A stretch of DNA of 64,000 nucleotides from an uncultured Poribacteria bacterium (GTDB lineage Bacteria; Poribacteria; WGA-4E; WGA-3G), in the NCBI GenBank assembly GCA_951828515.1, contig OX639992.1, positions 3,326,217 to 3,390,216 of the forward strand. Reading direction: 5' to 3'. Positions 16,684 through 23,930 of this stretch are shown here, one piece after another. Every line of letters begins with the position of its first letter. Position 1 is the first letter of the stretch. The notes under the pieces are model-generated. The model saw only the letters and a list, made by a program, of their open reading frames with translations, was not told the origin of the DNA and made no database searches. Position numbers and translations under genes: made by a program.

Positions 16684-17763
16684 TTAAAGCGTAATGCCGA
16701 GTCCGGTTCGGGAAGGCACTTCAATAAATCCATCAACGATTTCTTCTGGTGGATCAATGAGAGAAGCACGCCAGTCTACTTCTCCCCACGCGTATTCAAG
16801 GATTGCGAAATTCGGGACGCTCGCCATACATTGCACACTCGCGGCAGTTGCAACGGGACCGCTCGGATTGTGAGGTGTTACCATGACGTTTCGCGCAGCT
16901 GCAAGCGTCGCAATTTTTTTCAAACCCGAAATTCCACCAACGTGTTTGACATCCGGCAAAATATAATCAACGTGTGCTTGGGTTAACAACCGATCAAAAT
17001 CTGTGAGGGTTCGTAAACGTTCGCCGGTTGCAATCGGGATACCGATAGAGTGGCTCATATAAGCGAAGGCATCGAGATTATCCAATGACACTGCATCCTC
17101 AATCCAGAAGAGATGCAAGTCCTCCAGTTCCTTAGCGACTTGGATGAGAATACCCGGGTTAAAACGACTATGGCAGTCCACCATTAGATCGATATCCGCA
17201 CCAATCGTGGCTCGAATTGTGCGGATGCGGTCTATTCCGGCGCAGATAGCAGGGGTAAGTGTCCCGCGTGAAACATTCGCGACGGAAACATCGTCAAAAG
17301 GTGCACATTTTATGGCAGTAAACCCCTCCGCAACGGCGCGCTCGGCGTTGGTGGCAAAACCGGAAGGACTGCGATCGAGGGTCGCACGGTTGATATTGGC
17401 GTAAAGCCGTATTTTTTCCCGGCATTTGCCGCCTAATAATTGATAACTCGGCACACCCAGAGCTTTGCCTATCAGATCACACATCGCCTGTTCAATTCCG
17501 CTGAGAGCCGTATGGTAAGTGTGGCTTTCAGAGTCGTGATAGAAACGCTGACGAAATGCCTCGAGTTGAAATGGATTCCAGCCGACGAGCGTAGGTTTGA
17601 GTGTGTTAATGATATGTTGGACGCTCGCGTCATTTTTACCGTGGGAAGCCTCGCCAACACCGATTGTGCCATCGTCGGCATGGGCTTTGACGAAGAGCCA
17701 ATTGCCACGATGGTTTACCTGAACGACTTCAGTCTCTATGTTTGCGATTTTTAGTGTGGGCAT
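16684..17763 (-). CDS. mandelate racemase/muconate lactonizing-type enolase-superfamily enzyme
   Basis: A 359-residue enolase-superfamily member, probably a sugar-acid dehydratase or related lyase. The capping domain is residues 1-120 and a TIM barrel follows. The three metal ligands are visible as VDCHSRF (Asp), FWIEDAV (Glu) and IATGERLR (Glu). A conserved KHVGGISGLKKIA and VTPHNPSGPVATAAS with the HN..GP pattern match the MR/GlcD-type subgroups. A further ATG ten codons upstream lies inside a perfect palindrome (17784-17805), so I take the ATG at 17763 giving MPTLKIANIETEVV. Substrate cannot be read from sequence. Confidence 0.88.
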   Translation of the reverse strand: MPTLKIANIETEVVQVNHRGNWLFVKAHADDGTIGVGEASHGKNDASVQHIINTLKPTLVGWNPFQLEAFRQRFYHDSESHTYHTALSGIEQAMCDLIGKALGVPSYQLLGGKCREKIRLYANINRATLDRSPSGFATNAERAVAEGFTAIKCAPFDDVSVANVSRGTLTPAICAGIDRIRTIRATIGADIDLMVDCHSRFNPGILIQVAKELEDLHLFWIEDAVSLDNLDAFAYMSHSIGIPIATGERLRTLTDFDRLLTQAHVDYILPDVKHVGGISGLKKIATLAAARNVMVTPHNPSGPVATAASVQCMASVPNFAILEYAWGEVDWRASLIDPPEEIVDGFIEVPSRTGLGITL

Positions 17764-17783
17764 TTGGTTTAAGAGGATAAAGC

Positions 17784-17805
17784 GGCGAGGCATGGATGCC
17801 TCGCC
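17784..17805. repeat. 22-bp perfect palindrome
   Basis: Arms GGCGAGGCAT and ATGCCTCGCC with a 2-nt centre, between the enolase-superfamily gene and the ThuA-like gene. It could act as a terminator stem for the upstream gene, but no T-run follows. It looks like a member of the interspersed palindromes of this genome. Confidence 0.6.
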
Positions 17806-17856
17806 ACATAGAATTTTTGGCGTAGCTTGTAGGTTACCAAAACTTGCTATACAAAA

Positions 17857-18504
17857 CTATGATGCTGCTGCCCATTTCACGCCTTGGGTGAGGAATTTCT
17901 GCATTCCGGCGCGCTCGAAGGTCCCCGGTCCGTGTCCTAAAGTGGTATAAAAGACGCGTCCCGAACCGTAAGGTTTCACCCATGCCATCGGGTGCGCCTT
18001 GCCGAACCACTCAGCAGATGCCAACACGTGGATGTGCGGATCGTGGGCGGAGATATAGATTTCATCTTCCACATCAAAATCTTCAATGCCTTCGGTCGTC
18101 GGATGTTCGCTATCCTCAATATGGACAGTGAAAGTCGAGCCGGGCGGATGCCAATTGGAAGCACCACCGATGAGACCCATTGCTTGACCACTGATCCACC
18201 ACGCGGTCCCGTGAATACCGACCAACCCTTTGCCGCTATTGACAAATTGGAACAAGCCGTCTTCTTCAGCGGGTGCTAAATCGGAGACACGAGCGGTGGA
18301 GCCGTCCGCTTGACGTTCTGTACGCGTGAAGCCGGTGCCAAAGACACACGCATCGTAGGTATTCAACTCCGATGATGCTAAAATTTCTTTATCGTCCGTT
18401 AACGTCGCTGAGATATTAGCATCTTCGGAGAGAAAATCGTGAATGATGCTGGCACTTGCATTGAAACCGTGGTTTTCACCTGATAACACGAGAATTTTCG
18501 ACAT
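17857..18504 (-). CDS. ThuA-like domain protein
   Basis: A 215-residue protein of the ThuA family (class I glutamine-amidotransferase-like fold linked to carbohydrate use). Typical features are KILVLSGENHGFNAS at the N-terminus, the core GKGLVGIHGTAWW (the GxVGIHG strand-turn), HPTTEGIEDFDVEDEIY and the C-terminal GRVFYTTLGHGPGTFE. Length is typical of single-domain ThuA proteins. The ATG at 18504 has GGAG six bases upstream, so the ten-codon longer frame is not used. The neighbouring sugar-acid enzyme suggests a shared role in carbohydrate catabolism. Confidence 0.88.
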   Translation of the reverse strand: MSKILVLSGENHGFNASASIIHDFLSEDANISATLTDDKEILASSELNTYDACVFGTGFTRTERQADGSTARVSDLAPAEEDGLFQFVNSGKGLVGIHGTAWWISGQAMGLIGGASNWHPPGSTFTVHIEDSEHPTTEGIEDFDVEDEIYISAHDPHIHVLASAEWFGKAHPMAWVKPYGSGRVFYTTLGHGPGTFERAGMQKFLTQGVKWAAAS

Positions 18505-18686
18505 GAGAGCCTCCAATGTAAAGCAAAGACACATTGCGCCTTAATGGCAGAATTGGGAAACGGCACTAAATCCGCCGCTTACGTTGAAAAATCGAACGCA
18601 AGAACTGCAATTTGTGGAGATAGTTTAATGGAAACTCAAAATTGTGTCAAACCAATTCTCAAAAATTTACCTCTTCACAAAAAATC

Positions 18687-18715
18687 TTGAACTTTATTAA
18701 TCCCTCGTGTATAAT
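18687..18715 (+). promoter_or_regulatory. sigma70-like promoter of the alpha-CTD/helicase locus
   Basis: TTGAAC (18687-18692), 17-bp spacer and TATAAT (18710-18715). The inferred start is about 33 nt before the first alpha-CTD gene. Confidence 0.75.
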
Positions 18716-18754
18716 CCGTAAAAATCTGATATTCCGACTATACGGAGATAGCAC

Positions 18755-19549
18755 ATGAAAATGCCTAAACTCGTCGTTGGATACCTTATGGATGACGAAC
18801 TGTTCGTCAAATCTTTTACGATTCCAGAATCTCACGATTGGATCAAGTGGTTAGCGAACGAGGAACTTGCTCAGTTTTTTGGGGAATTACTGGAATTGAT
18901 GATCCAAATTTCAGAGGAAAAGGAAGATAGCAAAGCACTTCAGACTTTTCTCGACTTTTGGCATGAAATTGCCTTAAGTTGGCGCGAAATGGCCTTAGGC
19001 GGGGAAGATCCTGAGATATTTGAAGAAGATAGCAAGACCCCTCCGACCGTCGTCACCGATTGGAGCGTAGATGCTTTGGAAGCTGCCTTAAAAGGGCAAG
19101 ATCCCGCGACGCTTTTGGATTCTCTTGCTGGTTTCATCGGAAAAGCCATGATCAGTTCTGAACGGGATGCCCTGGCAGATATTTTGGAGGCAGAACAGGA
19201 ATTGGATTCGCCCTGGGTAGATATCGTTGGCATGGAACAGGATTACCCTTCACCCATGCACGCTGGTGATGCTGAACCGGTGATACGTGACGTGACGGAA
19301 GCAGAGCAGGAGAAACATTTAGCATACGACATTTCCAAACTTCAACTCTCTGCTCGCGCCCACAACTGTCTTAAAAATGAAAATATCAAAACCGTCCGAG
19401 AACTCGTCGCAAAAATGGAATGGGACCTCTTGGAATACCAGGGGCTCGGACAAACGACGCTCAACGAAATCAAATCCGAACTCGCTGGCTTGGGGCTTTA
19501 CCTGGGAATGGATCTGTTCGACGAGGACGACGAGGAGGCATCATTCTAA
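18755..19549 (+). CDS. stand-alone alpha-CTD-like protein, copy 1
   Basis: A 264-residue soluble protein. The C-terminal 60 residues (about 193-252) match the RNA polymerase alpha subunit C-terminal domain: LQLSARAHNCLKNENIKTV, then GLGQTTLNEIKSELAGLG and LYLGMDL. Counterparts of the E. coli DNA-contacting residues R265, N268, C269, G296 and E302 are kept; K298 and S299 are both Thr. The alpha N-terminal dimerisation domain is absent. Instead there is a domain of about 180 residues starting KLVVGYLMDDELFVKSF, shared with the second copy at 20563-21249, and an acidic tail. Good ribosome site (GGAG, 7 nt). It ends at the start codon of a helicase gene (TAAATG), so the two were one operon. I infer a DNA- or RNA-polymerase-binding role. 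Confidence 0.85.
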   Translation: MKMPKLVVGYLMDDELFVKSFTIPESHDWIKWLANEELAQFFGELLELMIQISEEKEDSKALQTFLDFWHEIALSWREMALGGEDPEIFEEDSKTPPTVVTDWSVDALEAALKGQDPATLLDSLAGFIGKAMISSERDALADILEAEQELDSPWVDIVGMEQDYPSPMHAGDAEPVIRDVTEAEQEKHLAYDISKLQLSARAHNCLKNENIKTVRELVAKMEWDLLEYQGLGQTTLNEIKSELAGLGLYLGMDLFDEDDEEASF

Positions 19550-20482
19550 ATGCCCCGTATTTTTGATAATATTGACCAACCGCTGCTGCCCGCACTCCAA
19601 CAGACACTTGAAACTGCCACACATGCCGACTTTTGTGTCGGTTATTTCAACCTCCGGGGATGGCGAGGACTTGGATCTTATGTTGGGAATTGGGATGGCG
19701 GTGAAGGCGAATGCTGCCGTTTGCTTGTCGGGATGCAACGCTTGCCTGAAGAAGAACTCCGAGAAGCCAAGAAACTTGCTAAACAAGACAGCGGAATCGA
19801 CAATCAAGCAGCACTCCGTTTAAAACGAGGGTTAGCAGAGGAGTTCCGAGAACAGTTAACCGTCGGTGTGCCGACCCGTGAAGACGAAAGGGGGTTACGG
19901 CAATTGGCGCAGCAGCTTCGTGACGAGAAGGTAAAGGTAAAACTCTTTCTCCGACATACACTCCATGCGAAACTTTATCTAATCTATCGTTCCGACCTTG
20001 TCGCACCGACTGTGGGTTACCTCGGCAGTAGCAACCTGACGCTTTCTGGGCTGTCACATCAGGGAGAACTCAATATTGATGTTGTTGACTCGGATGCTTG
20101 CGAAAAATTGGAAGACTGGTTTGAAGACCGGTGGAATGACAGATGGTGCATTGATATTTCCAAGGAATTGGTTGAGATTATCGATCAGAGTTGGGCGCGT
20201 GAGGAACGCATTCCGCCGTATCACATCTACATCAAAATGGCGTATCATTTGTCACAGGAAGCGCGCGCTGGATTAACCGAATTTCAGATTCCACGCGAAT
20301 TTGAAGACAAACTGTTTGAATTCCAAACCGCTGCCGTGAAAATCGCAGCGCATCACCTCAATAGACGTGGCGGTGTGCTCATAGGCGATGTCGTGGGACT
20401 CGGCAAAACGCTGATGGGAACGGCACTCGCTCGCATACAGGTTCAGCCTTTGAACACAGTGAGTATATTGAGATTGGCGTGA
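19550..20482 (+). pseudogene. truncated PLD-domain SNF2-type helicase
   Basis: A 310-residue remnant of what is normally a protein of about 1000 residues. Residues 1-190 form a phospholipase D-like domain with HAKLYLIYRSD (HxK..D pattern) and GYLGSSNLTLSG. Then EFQTAAVKIAAHHLNRRGG leads into the Walker A motif GDVVGLGKTLMGTALA of an SF2/SNF2 ATPase. The reading stops 16 codons later. After the stop, in a shifted frame (20484-20560), RRYLVRRTRSFITENYAETD can be read, which looks like a later segment of the same helicase family. The simplest reading is an internal deletion that removed the rest of the ATPase core. The PLD domain alone could still be expressed, since the gene is coupled to the alpha-CTD gene. 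Confidence 0.75.
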
Positions 20483-20562
20483 GTTGATGCGCCGATATCT
20501 TGTGCGCCGCACGCGCAGTTTCATCACGGAAAACTATGCCGAAACGGATAAGGAGACTCCAG

Positions 20563-21249
20563 ATGAAAGATGCTAAACTCGTTGTCGGATACCTTATAGA
20601 GGACGAATTGCTTGTCAAATCTGTTCCAATTCCAAAGCCCCACGATTGGGTCAAATGGTTAACAGTAGAAGACCTCGTTGTGTTTTTTAAGGAATTATTC
20701 CAAGTCATAACACAGATTTCAGAGGGAAAGGAAGATAGCGAGACACTTCGGACCTTTCTCGATCGTTGGTGCGAAGCTGCGTCAGAATCGGAGCATTACG
20801 CGAGGATTTGGGAATCGCTCCCTCCTTCGCTCCAAAGAACTTTGCTCAATCCGGAACGGGATGTCTTGGCAGATATTACTGAGGGAGAACAGGAATTGGA
20901 TTCGCCCTGGATAGATATTATCGAGGACCAACATGAACGAGACCTGCTGTTCCCTAACATCTACAGGGAGCCGGAGATCGCTGATGTGACGGAACAGGAG
21001 CGGGATGATTACTTAACCCTATCTATCGCCGCACTCAGACTCCCTACCCGACCCCACAATTGTCTCGAAAGGGCAAACATCTATACCTTGCGCACACTCG
21101 TCGAAAAAACGGAAAAAGAACTACTACTGATCAGTAATTTCGGGATGGGATCGCTCCAAAAAGTCAAAGCAGGACTCGCTCCCATGGGGCTTTACCTCGG
21201 AATGGACCTGGACCCGGAGGAGCTCGATGAGGACGAGGACTACGACTAA
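20563..21249 (+). CDS. stand-alone alpha-CTD-like protein, copy 2
   Basis: A 228-residue paralogue of the protein encoded at 18755-19549. The N-terminal domain starts KLVVGYLIEDELLVKSVPIP and is followed by the shared LADITEGEQELDSPWIDII. A C-terminal alpha-CTD-like domain begins LRLPTRPHNCLERANIYTL and continues NFGMGSLQKVKAGLAPMG, LYLGMDL. The counterparts of R265, N268, C269, G296 and S299 are kept, but K298 is Gly and E302 is Lys. The tail is very acidic. The start at 20563 follows AGGAG by 7-8 bases; that ribosome site lies inside the helicase remnant. The divergence between the copies suggests different binding targets. Confidence 0.83.
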   Translation: MKDAKLVVGYLIEDELLVKSVPIPKPHDWVKWLTVEDLVVFFKELFQVITQISEGKEDSETLRTFLDRWCEAASESEHYARIWESLPPSLQRTLLNPERDVLADITEGEQELDSPWIDIIEDQHERDLLFPNIYREPEIADVTEQERDDYLTLSIAALRLPTRPHNCLERANIYTLRTLVEKTEKELLLISNFGMGSLQKVKAGLAPMGLYLGMDLDPEELDEDEDYD

Positions 21250-21363
21250 AACACTCTCAGAAATTGCTGGGACGCTTTCCACTGAAGGGAATTCTCTAAC
21301 AATCCCAATGCTTTAGCGTTGGGTCGAACCTCGTAATGCTCGTGCTTCTGTGCAAAAAAGGGG

Positions 21364-21393
21364 TTGACATATTGTCAATTTTTATGCTATAAT
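21364..21393 (+). promoter_or_regulatory. strong promoter of the structured RNA
   Basis: Consensus TTGACA (21364-21369), 18-bp spacer and TATAAT (21388-21393), with TGC making an extended -10. Transcription should start at about 21399, immediately before the first stem of the structured RNA. Confidence 0.75.
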
Positions 21394-21398
21394 TAGAG

Positions 21399-21745
21399 TA
21401 TCAAGCAGTGGGAGTCAATGCTATCTTCGCGAACCTTTTGCGAAGTGACTCCCCGTCCAAATAGCATAGAGGACTCTGCTTGTTGCTTGGAACAGAACCC
21501 GATTTAGATAACTACACCCCCAAGAGGACGCGTGTAGCCTAAACAAAGAAAACAAGAATACTGACGGGACAGATTCTCATTGACAGCAACCGTGATTGCG
21601 TCAAGTATCAGGGTGTTCCACATTCAAAACTCACCCTGTAGTTGCATAAGTGGTGCGTGTCGTAGACCCTTGCATTGTCTACGTGACTTAGGTTTCATTG
21701 TTACCCTTTGGGAACATATACCTTTGGAGTCGCTATAAGCGATAA
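21399..21745 (+). ncRNA. large structured RNA with pseudoknot (possible omega-RNA/HEARO-like)
   Basis: About 350 nt with at least eight exact helices. They are CAAGCAG/CTGCTTG (21402-21408 with 21476-21482), GGGAGTCA/TGACTCCC (21410-21417 with 21446-21453), CTTCGC/GCGAAG (21425-21430 with 21440-21445), CTACAC/GTGTAG (21512-21517 with 21532-21537), TTGAC+GCAA with TTGC+GTCAA (21580-21604), CAGGGTG/CACCCTG (21609-21615 with 21632-21638), CGTAGAC/GTCTACG (21661-21667 with 21677-21683) and TCGCT/AGCGA (21730-21742). The bulge ATGCTAT (21418-21424) pairs exactly with ATAGCAT (21461-21467), forming a pseudoknot. The IS605-like hairpins around it and the 3' segment GGGAACATATACC recall the HEARO/omega-RNA of IscB elements, but no IscB gene is present. 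The identity is a suggestion. Confidence 0.6.
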
Positions 21746-21839
21746 AACGCTGTCCGTATGCCTTGTGGAGGCGGATCTTCGTAAGAAGCCCACTGCTTTA
21801 GCTGTGGGAGTGCATCACCATGACAAAAGGAAGATACTA

Positions 21840-21980
21840 ATGCTTAACGTCCGAGAAACACGTCACGAAGACCTTATGAAAGAACGTTTTATTGCTGATT
21901 TATGTGATAAAGACTTTAAATTCATTTCGGGCATTATAAAAAACTTGACAGACGTTGACCTCGCTTTGGATTGGGTATGA
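21840..21980 (+). CDS. 46-codon ORF, possible 3' remnant of an interrupted gene
   Basis: An open frame from the ATG at 21840 encodes a charged 46-residue peptide ending LTDVDLALDWV. It lies just outside the right hairpin of the element, and the open frame continues back into the element as the sequence RKKPTALAVGV, which is simply the translated hairpin. It may be the tail of a gene broken by the insertion. No family is recognised. Confidence 0.25.
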   Translation: MLNVRETRHEDLMKERFIADLCDKDFKFISGIIKNLTDVDLALDWV

Positions 21981-22070
21981 TAATGTTCAATCGCCTGAAG
22001 TTCCTGTCATTCGAGCCAACCATCTTATAGAAAACGTGAGTTTGAAAATAAAATCTGACTCGTGGCGATG

Positions 22071-22137
22071 TCGCCCCTACGGGGCTTAGGGGCTCGGGAG
22101 AACCATTTTTCTACAGAAATATCGTCCCTACGGGACT
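22071..22137. repeat. two short CCTACGG hairpins
   Basis: TCGCCCCTACGGGGCT (22071-22086) and TCGTCCCTACGGGACT (22122-22137) are related hairpins with a TAC loop, separated by 35 bp. They form a small repeat module just upstream of the membrane ORF at 22151. Confidence 0.55.
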
Positions 22138-22150
22138 AAACGCACGCGGT

Positions 22151-22447
22151 TTGTTAGAACCTGTCGCCTTCTTGCGGATTTATCACACTCACGTTATCTC
22201 TAACGAAATTAAAACCGTCAACGTCACAATCGCGGAAACGGACAAACGTCTGAACCAGATTTTTACATTGGTAATTGCTTTAGTTGCTTTTATTGCGGTG
22301 GTTATTGGTGTGCTACAGATCCTCGTCGCATTGCAGCGAAAAGACATGCGTGCACAAGACGAAAAGATTAGCGAACAGCAAAAACAGATCGAAGCATTGC
22401 AACAGGAAATGGAAATGTACAGACAGGAACGCATTGCCAGACCTTAA
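22151..22447 (+). CDS. small single-pass membrane protein with coiled coil
   Basis: Up to 98 residues from a TTG start; no ATG is available before the membrane segment, so the N-terminus may be missing or the start uncertain. One clear membrane helix (about residues 37-59, LVIALVAFIAVVIGVLQIL) is followed by a basic QRKDMRAQ stretch and a glutamine/glutamate-rich coiled coil (EKISEQQKQIEALQQEMEMY). The stop lies 7 nt before the ATG of the AlbA_2 gene, so they probably share a transcript. The sequence just upstream is a repeat module, which could have replaced the original 5' end. Confidence 0.5.
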   Translation: MLEPVAFLRIYHTHVISNEIKTVNVTIAETDKRLNQIFTLVIALVAFIAVVIGVLQILVALQRKDMRAQDEKISEQQKQIEALQQEMEMYRQERIARP

Positions 22448-22454
22448 AAAAACT

Positions 22455-23834
22455 ATGGAAACCGCTGATCTTAAACAACGCATTGCACAAGGCGAAAATG
22501 CCGCAACTGAATTCAAAGAAAACTTCGATCAGGAAGTAATTGAGACGGCTGTTGCGTTTGCTAATACCAATGGAGGTATCATCTTTATCGGTGTCTCTGA
22601 TAGAGGGGACATCAGCGGAATTACCGTAGGAAAAGAGACCCTTAGAGATGTATCAAATCGGATCGCCCAAGCAACTGAACCGCGGGTAATCGTAGACGTT
22701 GAATCAGTGGACGTAGTAGAAAAATCGGTGCTGGTGGTACATATCGCGGAAGCTTCCATAAAACCTGTTTCCGTTAGAGGTAGATGCTATAAGAGAGTCG
22801 GGAATAGCAATCGCGTCATGTCTCCGCAAGAAATTGCCCAGATGTATCTCAACGCCACTGGACAGAGTTGGGATCAACTTTTAGTCACACGTGCTGGAAT
22901 TGATGATATAGATGAGAAAAAAGTTGAATGGTATCTGACCCGTAGAGAAACGACCCGAAATGTAGCAAAGCCACAGGACATGAGTCAGACTGCATTGTTA
23001 AGGAATATTGATGGGCTCAGCGATGAAGATATCCCAACCCATGCCGGTATTCTCTTCTTTAGCAAGTACCCCCAAAGATTCTTCCAAAACGCGCAGCTTC
23101 GGGTTGTTAGATTTAAAGGAATATCGGTTACCCATCCTGTCATTAATCGACTGGATTGCTCTGGGGCACTTTGGGAAATGGTCGATGCTGCGGAGGAATT
23201 CATCAGGAAAAATATTCGCCTCCTAAGTCTTCGGACTTCAAGGAGTTTCCAACGAGACGATAAGTTTGAATATCCGTTGGCTGCACTGCGGGAGGCAATT
23301 ATCAATGCCTTAATTCATCGCAACTATCAAAAACACTCGGATGTCCGAGTCTTTATATTCGATAACCGCGTTGAGATTATTAATCCTGGCACTTTTCCAG
23401 AAGGGGTCAGCCCAGACACGCCAGTCCATGAACCGGTAAATCCCATCTTAAGCCGATTCATGTACGATATTGGTTTCATTGAGCGTTACGGCTCTGGTAT
23501 CAGGATGATGAAAAGGCTCTCTGCGGAATGGGGAAACAAGGAACCGCGTTATGAGTTTCATCCACTTCAAACCACAATCATCTTTGATTCGCCGATTCAA
23601 GAGAGCACTTTTGTAGAAATCGACGATATTTCAGAACAGTTAAACGAGCGTCAAAAGAACGCTTTTTCCTATGTGCAAAGACACGGGCAAATCACGAGAA
23701 AGGAATACATAGAGATTAATCATGTCTCAGTCCGAATCGCCTATGAGGAACTAAAAGATCTAACAAATAAAGGATTATTACATGTAGTAGGCAAGGGACG
23801 AGGGACTAAGTACGTACAAAAGGTAAACGATTAG
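22455..23834 (+). CDS. AlbA_2 (Schlafen-type) domain ATP-binding regulator
   Basis: A 459-residue protein of the AlbA_2/divergent AAA-4 group. Residues about 10-125 form the AlbA_2 domain (GENAATEFKENFDQEVIETA, AFANTNGGIIFIGVSDRGDI). Residues about 285-375 form an HATPase-like part (ALREAIINALIHRNYQK, VEIINPGTFPEGVSP, GSGIRMMKRL). A C-terminal winged helix (about 400-455, LNERQKNAFSYVQRHGQITR) completes the usual architecture. The ATG at 22455 gives the standard N-terminus; a longer frame from 22284 is rejected because it overlaps the membrane ORF. Such proteins are often transcription regulators or components of defence islands, which fits the neighbouring alpha-CTD/helicase locus. Confidence 0.85.
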   Translation: METADLKQRIAQGENAATEFKENFDQEVIETAVAFANTNGGIIFIGVSDRGDISGITVGKETLRDVSNRIAQATEPRVIVDVESVDVVEKSVLVVHIAEASIKPVSVRGRCYKRVGNSNRVMSPQEIAQMYLNATGQSWDQLLVTRAGIDDIDEKKVEWYLTRRETTRNVAKPQDMSQTALLRNIDGLSDEDIPTHAGILFFSKYPQRFFQNAQLRVVRFKGISVTHPVINRLDCSGALWEMVDAAEEFIRKNIRLLSLRTSRSFQRDDKFEYPLAALREAIINALIHRNYQKHSDVRVFIFDNRVEIINPGTFPEGVSPDTPVHEPVNPILSRFMYDIGFIERYGSGIRMMKRLSAEWGNKEPRYEFHPLQTTIIFDSPIQESTFVEIDDISEQLNERQKNAFSYVQRHGQITRKEYIEINHVSVRIAYEELKDLTNKGLLHVVGKGRGTKYVQKVND

Positions 23835-23868
23835 GTAAACGATTAGGTAAGCGATTAGGTAAGCGATT
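23821..23868. repeat. 12-bp tandem repeat, four copies
   Basis: Four direct copies of AGGTAAACGATT or AGGTAAGCGATT overlap the stop codon of the AlbA_2 gene. Each unit after the first keeps an in-frame TAG, so the stop is repeated. Confidence 0.85.
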
Positions 23869-23930
23869 AATTGCGTGATTAACTACGCGAACGTAAGCAG
23901 TAGAACCTGCATGAAGGATACTAACAGTAA

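Larger units (their letters stand above)
21304..21808 (+). mobile_element. IS200/IS605-like non-autonomous element carrying only a structured RNA
   Basis: Bounded by two related imperfect palindromes, CCCAATGCTTTAGCGTTGGG (21304-21323) and the CCCACTGCTTTAGC..GTGGG hairpin (21789-21808). These resemble the subterminal hairpins of IS200/IS605 elements. Inside are a strong promoter and a long structured RNA but no transposase, TnpB or IscB gene. The exact ends are uncertain. Confidence 0.5.

Noticed and set aside
17764-17793. upstream ATG of the enolase-superfamily gene
   Set aside because: It lies in a palindromic repeat and adds residues not found in the family; the inner ATG gives the normal start.
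21399-21745. tmRNA, RNase P RNA or 6S RNA as identity of the structured RNA
   Set aside because: No tRNA-like ends, no tag frame, none of the conserved RNase P segments, and no long bulged 6S-like stem; the helix set does not fit these families as I know them.
21708-21838. protein-coding start of the 90-codon frame inside the RNA element
   Set aside because: The first part translates RNA helices and the right-end hairpin (PTALAVGV), so it is not taken as a real N-terminus.
23821-23868. possible CRISPR array
   Set aside because: Only four 12-bp units without spacers; it is a plain tandem repeat. No cas gene or 25-35 bp repeat array is seen in the window.
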